A program made the translations under genes and the position numbers. This document shows, in pieces, positions 46,250 to 58,779 of a DNA stretch of 64,000 bases. Every line of letters starts with the position of its first letter. The first letter of the stretch is position 1. Source of the stretch: Mesorhabditis belari (lineage: Eukaryota > Nematoda > Chromadorea > Rhabditida > Rhabditidae). The stretch lies in the NCBI GenBank assembly GCA_958450365.1, contig CAUEEP010000740.1, positions 3,633,001 to 3,697,000 on the forward strand. Direction: 5' to 3'. The notes below the pieces were generated by a model. The model did not search any database. It saw only the letters and a program-made list of their open reading frames with translations, and was not told the DNA's origin.

Positions 46250-48090
46250 TTTTGGTTTTTGATTGGTTTAGCTTTCACTTACAATAGTTAAAGAATTCAG
46301 TTATCTAATTCAAAAGAGATTTAAGTTACATTTACATTTCAGCATGATGAAATGAGCGAGTTGTGGCCACAATTTGAAGTAGTTTCGGTTTTCTTGTGCC
46401 TAGATCTTAAAGCTTTCATATATTTTATATTTTAAAGCAATGATAAATTTGAAAAGAATTTCTTTACATCTTTCTCTTAAAATTTGTTTGAATGGCGTCA
46501 AATAATGAATTCTTCCACATGGAATCACTTGGAAATTGTTGCTTCCTTTTCTTTCAAATCTTTCAAACCGTTCCCCTTCCATGGATATCTCACTTAGAAT
46601 TCTTTATTTTAGGAAGCATGATGGGAATTCTTTTCTCCTTTCTCGTTCTAATCATTTATTTCAAGACTCCTTCTATTTTTGCATCAATCGTTTTCCTTTT
46701 TTTCTTTTCCTAATGAATGACGTGAGAGTGGTCCCCTTTTGGGTCATCTCCAATTATGGAAAGGCGCTAAGGAAAAAACATATTGACCATAAATCTGATT
46801 TCGATTTAGATTCAAATCTATATCTATTCATCTATCTATTATAAGTTAATATTTTATTTCATCATCATTTTCCTTTCAATTTCCTATCGTATTTCCTGCC
46901 ATTTCGCACCATCATTTCCTTCTATTTTTCGTACATCTCCTCACATTTTTGTTTACGATTTAAAGCTATTATTAGAAAGAAAAGTCTCGTAATTTTTCTA
47001 AATGACTACAGCTTTTAGTTGGTATTCTGGATTTTTAGCTAAAAAATAGAATGAAAGCCTTTTTCATCTAAACAAATTCCGGAAAATAAATAAAATGATA
47101 CAGTTTTTTTCTCTTTTCTGTTAGAACAAGATTTTGTGACTGTACTAATCACAAGTTTCAACCATTACCTATACTTTTTAAATCCTAGTTTTCGAATAGA
47201 AGATTTAGCAATAGAAGACTTTAAAAGTGGCATTCTATGTACTTTTGTCGATTGTATGAATCATCTTTCGAAAACTCAACAATCATATCTTCAAGTTTTC
47301 TAACAAAATGAAAGCTTCGGCTCCTGTATAGCTTTGTTTTTTAGAGCTCACTTCTTATATTTTTAAATCTAGCCACTTTCAACTTCTATGACTTCTTTAA
47401 CGGTAATGGCATTTACAAACTCGATTTGATGACAATGCAATTTTCAGCTCCTAAAGTAAACTGAGAAAACTTTCCTTTTTCTTTCATTCATTCCACTTAG
47501 CCAATCAAAACCAAAAAGAAAATTTCTGATTTTTACAATTTTCGATGGGAAATTTCCCATGAAAACCTTCAAAACGAGTTTTCAATATTGTTCTAGAGTT
47601 TTCGTTAAAATTTAATATGATTTCTTTTTTGAGTTTATCCAAATTCGGGTTGACACTTTGAAGCATATAGTTTCAAAAAATTACGATTTTTGTCCTTAAA
47701 GCGTAAAAGCCAGTTTAAAATTTCTTTTGAATCACTGAGTGTGACGTGTTGTTGTTTTGAAATAAGCATTTTTAAAATCAACACGGAAACACAAAAAACA
47801 ACCATTAGAGAAGAAAAACTCGAAATTCGTATCACTCATAAATTTTAAAAAAAAGATAAAAAAGGGGTTTTCCAGAAATGGATTGATGACGCTCGAGAAT
47901 GGAGAAAGGGGAATTGGTAAAGATGGCATGGGCTGAAAATTCATCCCCTTTCCACTAAACGAAACATTTCTCACATTTACTCGTTTTATTTGTCTAAACT
48001 TCAGTGGAGTTACGATAACGTTTTGGAAAAGCTGTCGCCAGGTCAAGATTTGACATTTCAAAGTAAGTGAAAACCCAGAAAAGTGACCTG
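46250..48090. other. Gene-free stretch
   Basis: AT-rich spacer. Frames at 46492-46844 and 47635-48061 overlap on both strands and lack splice or domain signals. Confidence 0.45.
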
Positions 48091-48103
48091 AAAGTAACTT
48101 GTC

Positions 48104-48186
48104 GATTTCACTGCTGATTTCAATGCTGATTTCACTGCTGATTTCGCTACTGATTTCAACTCCGATTTCAATGCCGATTTCGATTG
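48104..48186 (+). repeat. 12 bp tandem repeat
   Basis: Seven copies of ctgctgatttca-like units. It happens to be open (a repeated LLIS peptide) but has no context of a gene. Confidence 0.8.
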
Positions 48187-48224
48187 ACTCCCAACTTTCA
48201 AACAGCTCAAAAACTACCGTAACA

Positions 48225-48465
48225 TTGCTTGCTTTTACCGCATTTTTTCTAATAGCAGTGCTGCCTAAGCTTCACCTAAATTCCTCGAAATCTCAAGAAC
48301 CGCTTATCAGAACTCTATCGATGTGGGGTCGGTAAATGTAGCTGACGATGAGATCGAAAAGTGAAGGATTAGAGTGTCGAGCTTCTGCAAAAAGCTTGGA
48401 AACCGGGTAAAATAGTCACCAACTCGGCTCGCCGGGGTGCACTACTATTAGAGAAAATACGGTAA
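48225..48465. repeat. MITE family 1, full-length copy a
   Basis: Left end accgcattttttctaatagcagtg and right end gtgcactactattagagaaaatacggt are inverted. The interior has aaccgcttatcagaac, atgtagctgacgatgag, gtgtcgagcttctg and aaaatagtcaccaactcgg in order, shared with copy e (56088-56313). Confidence 0.8.
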
Positions 48466-49599
48466 TCTAAATTATCTAAATTATTGGTGGGTTTTCGTTA
48501 GCTTTTGAAAGCCAGATTAGAGGCGTTGCATGGCGTTACAAGTCTCTCCCCTCTCTTCCCGAAACATTTCTCACCTTTACTCATTTCTCAACCAAAAAAA
48601 AAGATTTTTGAACCCTTTTTTCGCAAAAAATTCGATTAAAAAAATTCAGAAAAACCTCTGAATTTTTTATGTTTTGATTCCCTGAATGACATCGGATGTA
48701 TTTCGCCGGAGCTGTTGATCGAATCACCTTGGTGATTGAAGGGAAATCGAGTAAAACGGAGAAATTGACAATCTTTCCAATCTTTCCAATTTTGAATAAT
48801 TTAATATCTAAATTTTAATGTTTTCATCATCTAAACTTTTGAAAAGATTAAATGAAAAGATTTTCTTGAAAAAAGAAAATTTCACTAATTAGACTTTTAG
48901 ATGATTGAAAACTATTCAGCATACTCGTTTTTATAGTTTAATCTTTTTAAAAAAAAGGAAATTTTTGCACAGAAATCTTTCTCATACAATTTTTCTTTTT
49001 CAATCACCTTTCTGAAAATAATAAATCTTCTCTTTGCGAGAAATAGATCCACGATAATCTCTTCTCAAGAATAAGAAATATTTTTTTTAATTGAAAAACT
49101 GAATTCAATCCATCTATGTTATAAAAAGTTGCGTGGGTTGACTTTATTTTACATTCCATATTTGATTTCAAAGAAGTGAAAGCTATTTTTTGGTAAGTTA
49201 TTTGCTCATTTTTGTTTCTTGTTGTTTCTTTTTGCTAAATGTGCTCTGGTTACTGCTACGTTATTCTGTTTTCATGCAATAGACTTAATTAGGGTTGTTT
49301 TGAACCCTAGAATCTGTAAGCTAGAGTCCTCTACTAGCCAGGTTCAGGCCTAGGCCTGACTTTTGGCTGAAAATCTTTTGTAGGCGGAAGCCAGGCCTGT
49401 AGAAAAGGTAGATCATGTAAAAATTTGCTTTTGGAACAACCAAGGACTAAATCCTTTAAAGTACTACGGTAACCATTTGGCTTTTGATTTTGATACAACA
49501 TAATCTGGTTACGGTAATCGCTAGATGATCCTTGCAATATCTCTCAGTTGATCGAACGGCAATTTTTTTTAACCTGAGTTACGCGGTTATGGTAATACT

Positions 49600-49770
49600 G
49601 GTTACGATTACAGGGTACGACTCTGCTGGTGATCGATTACAGGGTACTCTCCTTCTGGTTACGATCGATTACAGGGTACACTCTGGTTATAATCGATTAC
49701 AGGGGGTACTCTTCTGGTTACGATCAGACTACAGGGTACACTCTGGTTATAATCGATTACAGGGTACACT
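49600..49770 (+). repeat. 27-29 bp minisatellite
   Basis: Six units built on cgattacagggtacactctggtta, alternating between tctggttacgatc and tctggttataatc variants, so a two-unit higher-order pattern is visible. Confidence 0.85.
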
Positions 49771-49799
49771 CATAAGCTATTGTAATATTAGCCGCTTAT

Positions 49800-51540
49800 G
49801 GATCACGGTAGCGAGCTTTTAAGCCACCAATCCAAGTTAAGTATTCGAAAAACACGACATTTTGCTTCTCTGCAATGACTAAATCCTTGTGGAGTTTTTA
49901 TAAATCTTATATTTATTTTTGTGTCAAAATCTATTTTAAACTTTATCCCTTTTCCCCTTCACTGGGTATCATCATTTCTTTGCATGTCAGCGGATAATTT
50001 TGTGAGAGTTTTCCTTTTACCCTTTCCGAGTCAAGATTCAAGTTTTTTTTTGAAAAGATTTTTGAAACTTTTTGAATCTTTAAGAAAAACAATAAGTTTA
50101 TTAAATGTTCTGTTAATTTCAGTTTTGATTTTTTGCTTTGTATTTTAATTCTTTCGAAAATGAGATACGATCATGTTATAGCTCGGATTTTCAAGTTTAG
50201 TATTACTTAATTCACCGTCAAAATAGTACTATATCAAGTCGTCGGGTTACCAGTTCCTACTAACTTTAGTCTCAAAGAGAAAAGGTAATTTCGAAGTTAC
50301 GCCCTAGTTAACACCATTGTTCGATTGTTAGACTTCTGAGCGGTAGATTGTTCGGGTTACGGCGCTGAACGGACTCATAGGCTACGGTAGCGGTACTATA
50401 GCGCTCACAGTCACAGCAAATATCAGCAACGGTTCTTATTTACCCGATCTTGGATCTATCTGCGTTTTTATTTTACTTGATCTTTTGCTCTTTGTAGGTG
50501 GCTAGACACTGCTTCTAGAAAAAGAAAATTTGACAAGTCACAAGTGATTCTTATTTATTCCATTTTGGACAAGAAGGGAAAAAAATCGTGAAGAGAATGA
50601 TGTCAAGGTAAAGGGACGAAGATGGTAAGGTGGCTATGATCTCAACCAGTTAGAGTTAGAGGGTGAAGAGGTGCATGGAAGCTGGCAAGGGTAGAGGAGT
50701 CCTCGCGGCAGAGCTACTCTCCCCCTCCGCTCCCCATAGCTTCCCCTTCTACTGGATCAAAATTGGGAATTAGTTCCCTTTGTTTCTTTTTATCCCTTTT
50801 CTTTCCATCCATGTAATTATTCTTTTTGATTGTACGTCATTTCTTTAAGCGAATGATTTTCGATCTCAATGCATCTTTTATCATCAATTTAGACGCCTAC
50901 TGAAATCAATCATTGAAATGAGGTTCTAAATTAGAGTTTGAAGCTATATAAAAGCTTCAAAAATCAAATTTTCTATTTTTTTATGAGTCATGACTAAATA
51001 ATTTGCTTAATTTGAAAGAATTCTTCATTTTTAAGCGTATTTCTTCTTATTTTTCTCATAAATTTTTTTTTGAATGAACGAATTAGATCTATTGCCATGT
51101 CAAATCTAAGTTCTATATTTAATCTTTTTGTATCTAATTTTTCTAACTGTACTCTTACTGTACTATCTTTAGTTTTGGCATCTTTTTATCTTTTTATATC
51201 TTTAGTTTTCTTTTTTTTTTCGGTGAGAGTATTGTGGCGATATGTTATATGCAGTTATGATTATCTGATTCTCAGCTTTTATTCGTCCCATGAATAAAGC
51301 ATATATATAAAAATGATTCAATAAATTTGAGAAATGTTTCAATTTCTTTTCAAATATATGAAAAGAATTTTGTTTTTGTTGCTGTTTTTCATTCCGTAAA
51401 CATTTTCCGATTTTGCTTTGGGTAATTTCAGCCGAAATATTTCAGTTTCGTTTTTGAAACGAAAAATTTTTTTTAGAACTTGAAATGTTGAAAAGTTTTG
51501 AAATTTTGAAATTGAAACTTTTTGCCATCTTTCATTTTTC
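49800..51540. other. Gene-free stretch
   Basis: AT-rich spacer. Position 50590-50760 is richer in G/A and then C (gaagaggtgcatggaagctgg, cctccgctccccatagcttc) and might be transcribed, but I see no open frame or RNA family signal. Confidence 0.4.
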
Positions 51541-51544
51541 TTGT

Positions 51545-51630
51545 TGAGTGTTGAGCTTTTGTGAAAACCTTGAAAGCCGTAAAATAGTCACCAACTCGGC
51601 TCGTGCCGGGCCGCACTACTATCAAGAAAT
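51545..51630. repeat. MITE family 1, right-end fragment b
   Basis: Matches the right third of family 1 (gtgttgagcttttgtg, aaaatagtcaccaactcgg, gcactactat) and lacks the left end. Confidence 0.7.
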
Positions 51631-52261
51631 CTAGTTTGTTTTATGCCTGAAAGAAGTTCCCTTTTTTCTTTCATTTTTTTTTCATTTTCCATTGATCGGT
51701 TTTTTTTTCGAAAAAGTGATGCTGTGTCATTTACCAATTTCCTCGCATAAACTTTAAAATCTTGCTGACAATCAATTACACTTTCGCTTCCTTTTCTTTC
51801 TGTTCCACTGTAAGACTCACTTTCCAATATTAAATCAAAAAAATATTGAGTTTCATAGATTTTCATTCATATTTCTCGGGGGTAATTAGCAAGGGAATTC
51901 GAAAGAAAAAGAATTCAAAGAAAAACGAAGCCATTCAAAAGTACTCAACTTGGTTTTGGCTGAGTTGAAAAAATGATTTTTCTAAAAGGCGTCAACTAAA
52001 ACTACCTGTAAAATACAATAAATCTATTTTCATATAATTTGGTTTCATGAAAAAAGGTGGATGTATTTACGGTAGCTTTCGTTAGTTGGATAGGTTACTT
52101 TGCGCGAAATTTTTTTAATCAAATGGGACTTTTGCGTGTTTCTTTTTAACTTTTTTCGAAGTCGGCTAATCTTTATGATTTGTAAAGCCATTTTTTTTTT
52201 ACACTTATCGAGATATACAAAATGACAGAAAAATCATAAAGATTGGCTTGCTTAGGAAGAA

Positions 52262-52730
52262 AGTTATGGTGAGTTGGTGCAATGACCCGGTTGCGCAAAA
52301 AAATTTATGCAAAGTAGCCTTATCCCCTAAAAATGCACTAAATGGGGTAATCCGGCCTTTTTTGCGTAAAGACCTTTTTTTTTTTGCAACTTTAGCCATT
52401 TTTTCTTCTTACTTTTATGCCCAATTTTCTACTCCTAGTTTTGCTTTCTACATTGTTTTTAAAGCAATTAGTGTTTCAATTATAGAATTCAACTTTATTT
52501 ATCATTAGAATCAATAGAAACAGAATTAAAAGAACAAAAGAAGCAAAAGTTAAAAGAAAAAAATATTTTTTTTGCGCAAAAAAGGTGATTACTGGAGAGG
52601 GTGCATTTTAGTCTGCGACCGAGTTGGGTTAAAGACCTAGCTGGGCAAAAATCCTGGCGCAAAGTAGCCTATCCCCGAGAATGCACTAAATACCATAATC
52701 CGCTTCTTTGTGTGAAAATCTTTTTTTTAT
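52262..52730. repeat. Pair of direct repeats of about 80 bp
   Basis: Both 52290-52385 and 52640-52730 contain gcaaagtagcct-tatcccc, aatgcactaaat and taatccg followed by a T run. A weaker third trace (aggttactttgcgcgaaa) is inverted at 52090. Confidence 0.6.
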
Positions 52731-53284
52731 GTGGAAATTAGCCTACCCCTTCGAAAGTGGATTGTTTAGGAGGAATCAAAAAAGATAAATCAACAAAAAG
52801 AGCTAAAGATCTTTTGAGCTTAACATCGAATTTGAATGAAATCCACCATATTTTCATTCTCCCAACAATTTCTTTTTTATCTTTAGATTTTCATTTTTTT
52901 AGAGCTTAGAGGGGATTTGTTTTTAGAGGGAATATTTTTATTCGACGATTCGACGATTCGACGCTCATTTCTATAAAATAATTGTAAGCAAATAGCTTTT
53001 GAATCATTTTGAAATGAAATTTGAATCTTCCTATATTGTCTGGATTGGATTGAATCTTTAAAAAAAATTTTTTACAACTTATTTCTTTTTTCTTTATTCT
53101 TCTCTCTCTTTATTTCTTCGATTTCTTCCCTTTGAATTGTGCACTTTTCTGTGTCTATTTTCATGGTTTAGTTACGTTTTCATATATTTTATTTATAAGC
53201 CTTTCTCTAGTTGAAATATTTTTTTCTTGTTTCCCCTTGAGCACTTTCTCTTTCCCAAATAACTCTTCTAATTTTGGACATACC

Positions 53285-53360
53285 GTACTTTCTTAATAAT
53301 AAAAGTGCACTCTCTAATAGTATTGCGGTCCGAGATGGGGTTGAGAAAATAGTAGGGCAC
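53285..53360. repeat. MITE family 1, short copy c
   Basis: accgtactttcttaataataaaagtg followed by ctctaatagtattgcggtcc and agtagggcaccc: a short internally deleted member. Confidence 0.6.
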
Positions 53361-53572
53361 CCACGGAAAATTCTCGAAATTCCCTGGTGCTTCTTTTTCA
53401 TCTAAACCTTTGCGACTCTATGTTTATGTGACATTCTTAAAGTTATTCAAGCAAGCTAAAGTGAGGCTTTTTTATTCATTTATTAACTATTCTTCATATG
53501 AAAAAGTTAGCAAAAAAAAATCTAAAATTGTTGTGCTGAGGGCAAAAACATCTTTTTGTTAAGTTTGTCAAG

Positions 53573-54601
53573 ACACAAATTGTCAACTCGCCAGCCCACA
53601 ACTGTATGTCAAAAGGAGCCAAAGGAGTACGTGAAAGAGTTGCAAGAACTTTTGGAACAAATCTTATATCTGTCTTTACTTTGGTAAATGATAAAACTCT
53701 TTAATAGTAGTGCATCCTCTAATAGTATTGCGGTCCAGGAGGGGTTATTCAAAAAATAGTAGTGCGCACTACTATTAGAGAGAATACGGTGGTCATACTT
53801 TCAAATTACTCCATTTCCTTAGTCTAAATTTGTCCTGAAAATCGTGTAAATTTGGGAAGATTTCGAAATGATCAATCTCGAGATCCTGGTTCTAATCACG
53901 CGCTCGATTTCTCATCATAACAATTTGAAATTGCTCATAAAAACGAAATCTGATCTCGAAAATTGATATGATCGGCTTGGGAATGGCTTTATTTTTCATT
54001 CCACTTGAAATTTTGTGAATTGGATGACTAAAAAACTCATTTTTCAGGGTTCGTTCTCGGTTTGGCCTCAAAGGGACTAAAAAAAGCCCTGTAAAGGAAA
54101 AAGAGGAGGTGCAGGAGACAGCCCGGTTTTTCTCTTTTTTATCTCTCCTATTCTTCCACCCTCTTCCCTTATTAAATATTTCTTCAAAACTGGTTATTTG
54201 ATTAGAAGAAGAAGAAGAATGATCTCAATCTTCACCCGATCATTCAAATGATCAAGCCTCATCAACAGTCAAGTTGGATACGATGAATACGAGAAACAAC
54301 TGTACACAGTATCGAAAAATTCTGTTCTCTGTCGGCTTCCTGAGGAGGGTCGAGCTCCAAGTTTTGGCATTTTACTGGAAAACGATACTTTTTTAAGAAG
54401 TACGCTTCAGCGTCCCGCAACACTCAATGCTTTTTTTTATTCGAATCCTCATTTCAGAATACCATCAATTACCGTTTGACGTTGAAGTGTGTTTGATGTC
54501 TGTGATCTCTCTTGTACATGGCGCTTGTGCAACCGATCAAGCAGATATGGGATGCGGGAATAATCCTCTTAAAGGAATCCTCTCAAATCTCGACTCTAAA
54601 C
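53573..54601 (+). CDS. Exons of an unidentified gene
   Basis: There are three coding-like plus-strand exons: 53573-53683 (NSPAHNCMSKGAKGVRERVA, ends at gtaaat), 54269-54399 (YDEYEKQLYTVSKNSVLCRL, then PEEGRAPSFGILLEND, ends at gtacgc) and 54458-54601 (YHQLPFDVEVCLMSVISLVH, then ATDQADMGCGNNPLKG, ends at gtgagt). The last two join in phase across a 58 bp intron. The first does not join the second in phase, so an exon may be missing. A MITE lies in the intervening intron. Cysteines are frequent. I recognise no family. Both ends of the gene are unresolved. Confidence 0.45.
53690..53795. repeat. MITE family 1, short copy d (intronic)
   Basis: ctctttaatagtagtgcatcc at the left and gcgcactactattagagagaatacggt at the right are inverted. 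It sits between two exon-like segments. Confidence 0.7.
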
Positions 54602-54659
54602 GTGAGTTCGAAATAGCAAGCCAAGTTATGATGTACAATCTTGGACTCTGGACTTGATA

Positions 54660-55830
54660 GCCAGAACTCGATTCACCCTTAGCCTTACCTAGCTTGGCCT
54701 TACATAGCTCTTTCCTTGCCTGTAGGGCCCAGCTTGGCCTCTGCCTAGCTGGACCTTTGACTTGTCTAGCTTGATCTTGGCCTTGCTCAGCCTAGCGTAT
54801 GATCCCAGACTGGGATTGGAACATCCTGTTTACGATAACAAATGCAAAATGCAAATTGGTTAGATGAAAGATTAGATTTCCTTAAAAAAGTTGAAACGCT
54901 TTAGCAAAAAAGAATTGCCTAAGATGAATCTTTAATTAACTATAATAATTTCGACTACCAGATCAAAGAATTCTCTCAACACTTCAATATTTCATAAGAA
55001 GTTCATCTCATGATCATCATCTTTCCCAGAAACATTTTTTTTTTTGATGACAAAAACAACCGAATTTCTAATCTTTTTCCTATATCTGTTTCATTTAGAC
55101 AATAAGTTTTTTTCGGTACTCCCCCAATTCCCGATGATTCAGCGATTCCTTATTTGATTGAATCTCGTAATCATTTCAATCACGTCATTTGCCCGTCATT
55201 ATTGAATTTCTTCCCCAAAATTCACTAATTTTGACATCATCTTATAAATTTTCGTGGGTAAAACATCATCTTTTCGGCTAAAATCATACAAAAATCTACT
55301 TTTCCTTTATCACGAAGAAGAAGAAGAAATGTCAAAAGTCCGTCAAAATTCATTTTTCATATTTTCCCATTCACCAAATTGGTGAATAAGAAAAAGAAAT
55401 TTTGGAATGAAATTGAAAAGGGCGAAATTTTTGTGAATGTTGATTGTGAAAAGATGAAATGATGATGTTGATGGTGAAGATTGGAAATTTTCAACCAAAT
55501 CAACTCATAGAAATTTTTGGATTTAGGGGCCAACAAAATTTGGGGGGGCCTACAAATATTTTACAAATACTGCCAAGTAATAACTGAAGATTTGTGAATA
55601 ATTTTCAATACTTTTACTTTGATAATTTTTAATATGACGGGTCTTATGTCGTAAAACTTTTACAAAAGAACTCCTAGACAACTTGCCCAGACAAAAACAA
55701 ACTCTAAAGAAACTTCTTAAAGATTTGTATAAATGGGACTATGAATTTGCTTCTTTTAGTCTTTTCTTTACAAATATCTTTAAGTTATTTTGGTAAAGTG
55801 ACGTCTTTTTGAACCAAAAATAACAATAAA
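54660..55830. other. Gene-free stretch with degenerate gcttggcct repeats
   Basis: 54675-54790 carries imperfect tagcttggcctt/tagcttgatcttgg repeats similar to the 46 kb minisatellite. The rest is AT-rich spacer. Confidence 0.5.
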
Positions 55831-55837
55831 ACTACCG

Positions 55838-56010
55838 TAGTTTCTCTAATAGTAGTGCACCCTGAGCGTCGCTTAAATTGCTCGAAAATCTCGATTTTCG
55901 CTTATCAGAACCTATCGATGTAGGGTCGGAAAATGTAGCTGACGATGATTTCAAGTGGGGGATTAGGAGTGTTGAGCTTCTGTGAAAGCTGGTGAAAGCT
56001 TCCATAGCCT
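55838..56010. repeat. MITE family 1, left-end copy
   Basis: accgtagtttctctaatagtagtgc start, then the family interior (cgcttatcagaacctatcg, aatgtagctgacgatga). The right end is missing. Confidence 0.75.
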
Positions 56011-56087
56011 GGATCCCGGCCAACAATCCAGATTTGATTTATGGTAGCACGAAGCTGTTATTTATTTTACAGCATGCTCAAAATCGC

Positions 56088-56313
56088 ATACCGTATTTTC
56101 TCTAATAGTAGTGCGCCCTGAGCATGACCTAAATTGCTCGAAATCTCTCGAGAACCGCTTATCAGAACCTATCGATATGCGGTCGGAAATGTAGCTGACG
56201 ATGAGATCTTGTGGGGGATTTGAGTGTTGAGCTTCTGTGAAAACTTTGAAAGCCGTAAAATAGTCACCAACTCGGTCGCCGGGGTGCACTACTATTAGAG
56301 AAAATATTGCATC
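56088..56313. repeat. MITE family 1, full-length copy e
   Basis: accgtattttctctaatagtagtgc … gtgcactactattagagaaaat, 226 bp, all interior blocks present. The best copy from which to define the family. Confidence 0.85.
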
Positions 56314-56469
56314 TGTTTTTCTTCTGAACAAACATTGAAAATCCGTATCATATTTTGATTAGCTTTTTCAATGTGTTAAATTTTGAAATATCCCCTGTAT
56401 CTCGTTAGGTTATTTTCCTTCAACCATATTAAGCTGGTTGTTCTCTGAAGCGGTAGATAGAGTTATTGA

Positions 56470-57160
56470 ATGGTGGATTTGAAAGAGAAAAATGAAAGTG
56501 GCGGAGGAATCGAGCTGGTGGATTTTCGGGCGGAATTACCAACAGAGAGTCGTGTCAAGAAAAGGAGTAAAGGTGATTTTTCCTTTTTTCGTGACACCAC
56601 TCTTCTTTCCCTAAAAAGCTGCCTCGAAAAGGAAAAGTTCACCTCAATATGTTTCAATCTCGATTTTTTGACTTTTGAGTAAATCCTTTCCAAAGAACAC
56701 GTCAACTTTTTCTATGGCTCTCAAAATGAAAAACAAGCTCAGTCTAGATTTAAGCAGGTTTTCAACCAAGAATTTCAAGGTGATTTAATTCCAACTTTTA
56801 GCTTAATGTAGAGCAAGTTTAAAAAAAAAAAAGAATTGCTGTCTTGACTTGTTAAAAAAAAAAAAACAAAGAACCGATTTCATAACTTGTTAAAAGTTAA
56901 ACAAAACTTATTGAAAATTAAACAAAAAACATTTACAGATCCAAATCTTTCATCGGATCAAGTTTCGCGCCTTTTGTTGGCTTTGTTCAAAAGCGATACC
57001 CTCGTTTGTGGAGAGCCTACGAGGCGGCCTCGATCAATACACGAATTGCCGTCTGATGGCCACTTCCCGGATCACTTGGATAAGAAAGATCGGATATGGG
57101 AATCATTTTCTTCTCCTCTGACCAATTACATTGCAATTCCTCTTCCCCAGATTGATCTCG
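56470..57160 (+). CDS. First two exons of an unidentified gene
   Basis: Exon 1 runs 56470-56572 from ATG (MVDLKEKNESGGGIELVDF) to a gtgatt donor, phase 1. Exon 2 runs 56939-57160 after a tttacag acceptor and joins in phase (DPNLSSDQVSRLLLALFKSD), with RRPRSIHELPSDGHFPD and WESFSSPLTNYIAIPLP, to a gtttgc donor. The 108 residues are hydrophilic with no signal peptide, so cytosolic or nuclear is likely. I recognise no domain. No third exon was found before 58 kb, so the gene may be truncated or have a long intron. Confidence 0.55.
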
Positions 57161-57829
57161 GTTTGCTCGTTTCGTTTTGGTTTTTTTTTTTCATGTATTT
57201 TCTTGTATTTGTGCTTTTCTTTTCACTTATTTTCCCTCCCCCACCAACAAAATGTCCATAACTTCCTAAACTATCTTCTTAAACAGTCAAGTCAAAAGCA
57301 TTTTCGTTTTCTCTTTTCCTGGTGCTCATATCAATGCTTTTCTTTAAAGATCTTCCAAAAAATACTTCATTTTTTTAATGTTCAGCTTTAAATTTAAATT
57401 TCAATCCACTGTTAGCCAGTTTAAAAGCAAAGGTAAAAAACGTAAATAAATGCGAAACAGGCGTTTAAAAGTCGTCTTCTGTTATTTTTGTGAAAAACAC
57501 ACGGAAAACTCGAAAAATTTATTGGAAAAATTCTACGTGAAATTCTTACGAAAAACCTGTATTCGTGAATCGATTTTGGTAAAAGACAACAAAAATATTC
57601 ATTCATTCGAAATATCCATCCTAAATCGCAAATAAATTTACGGTTTCTTAGGGGATAGCCCCAGGTGGACGGGGGGTGTTGAAAAAGGCCTTAGTGTAGC
57701 ACGTAGAGCTTCAAAAATGTTTTCATTTCAGTGAATAGAGCGTGTAGATGTTGAATTTGGACCAAAAACAGACCTGGTTGATTTCCCAAATTTGAGCTGG
57801 GGGTGCAAAAACCACGCAACTTTCAACGC

Positions 57830-58038
57830 TTTTCCACAGTTTTTGCCTTTTAGCCCAAATTTGACGTGTGTCAGCGAGGTGTGATTTGTCGAAATTCGGA
57901 ATCTACTTTTACATGATTCCCTTACATGGAAATATTTTCGAAGCTCTACGGCCTTGCCTAAGGCCTCTTTCCAAGGGTAAAAAGGTGCGCAAATGTCCAG
58001 GTGCGCAGTTAAAAGGTAGCATTTGTCCCACTCTCATT
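57830..58038 (+). repeat. Dispersed repeat, copy 2 (partner 45640-45845)
   Basis: See the partner. This copy is followed by unrelated sequence. Confidence 0.75.
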
Positions 58039-58300
58039 TCTTATTTTATTTCCAACCTCATCATCCGTGCTCATCACCAAAATCATTGAAAGAATCATGA
58101 TTTGAAGATACTGAATCGTGAAATGATCGACGATGTATTCGCCCACCATTGTATGGACTGGGAGAGGTATTCCTGAAAATTAAACATTTCATATTTTATT
58201 AGTGAGCATTTTTAAAGCAAATGGCTTTAAAAGGTATAGCAAAATAAAGTATTAAAGCTACTTCAGAGCTGTATATTTTCGTATTAAATTCGAATACACA

Positions 58301-58570
58301 TACCGTAAATATTGTAATAGTACCCCCATTCCCCTCGTACAGTCGTGCGTAGTCGAAAATGCTTTTAGTATTTCATTTTTTTCAAAGCACCCGTACTTTC
58401 AAAAAGTGTTTGGGGGGTATCAAAAAATAGCCCTGAATTTCAGCTATTTTTTGATACCTGGGCGCGCATCGTAGCATAAACCAGTGGCGAGAAAATCTCG
58501 TTCAAAGCTAGACTACGCAACACCCGCACCGTCATTATGGGGGTGGGGTACTATTACAGTATTTACGGTA
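58301..58570. repeat. MITE family 2, full-length
   Basis: accgtaaatattgtaatagtaccccc and ggggtactattacagtatttacggt are inverted ends about 270 bp apart. Inside, ggtatcaaaaaatagc and gctattttttgatacc form a second stem. A diverged relative lies at 62665-62945. Confidence 0.85.
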
Positions 58571-58619
58571 GCTATTTTTTCTTCAGCTTTATCGAAAATC
58601 TAACCTGAATCTATTGTCA

Positions 58620-58748
58620 TCTTCGTTTTTTTTTTTTTCTCTTGGCTCGATTGTTCTGGAATTTTGTTTACAAATAGAAATTGGTATTCCCTGCTTGTAA
58701 ACAAAATTTCAGAGCAATCGGCCTGGCTGACAGCTAAGAAAACGAAGG
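58620..58748. repeat. Palindromic element
   Basis: cttcgttttttttt…tcgattgttctggaattttgtttaca pairs with tgtaaacaaaatttcagagcaatcg…aaaacgaag. About 129 bp, non-coding. Confidence 0.7.
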
Positions 58749-58779
58749 TGGAATTACTGGGGGATTGTAATTTTTCCCA

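Noticed and set aside
48104..48335. LLIS-repeat frame as a membrane protein
   Set aside because: It is a 12 bp tandem repeat translated in one frame; the frame then runs into a MITE.
49600..49770. Homing-endonuclease-like site in the acagggta repeats
   Set aside because: The repeat shares only a short core with known sites and is better explained as a minisatellite.
57450..57635. CYFC-containing frame as a nanos-type zinc finger
   Set aside because: Only one Cys pair is present; the required His and further Cys ligands are absent and there is no splice context.
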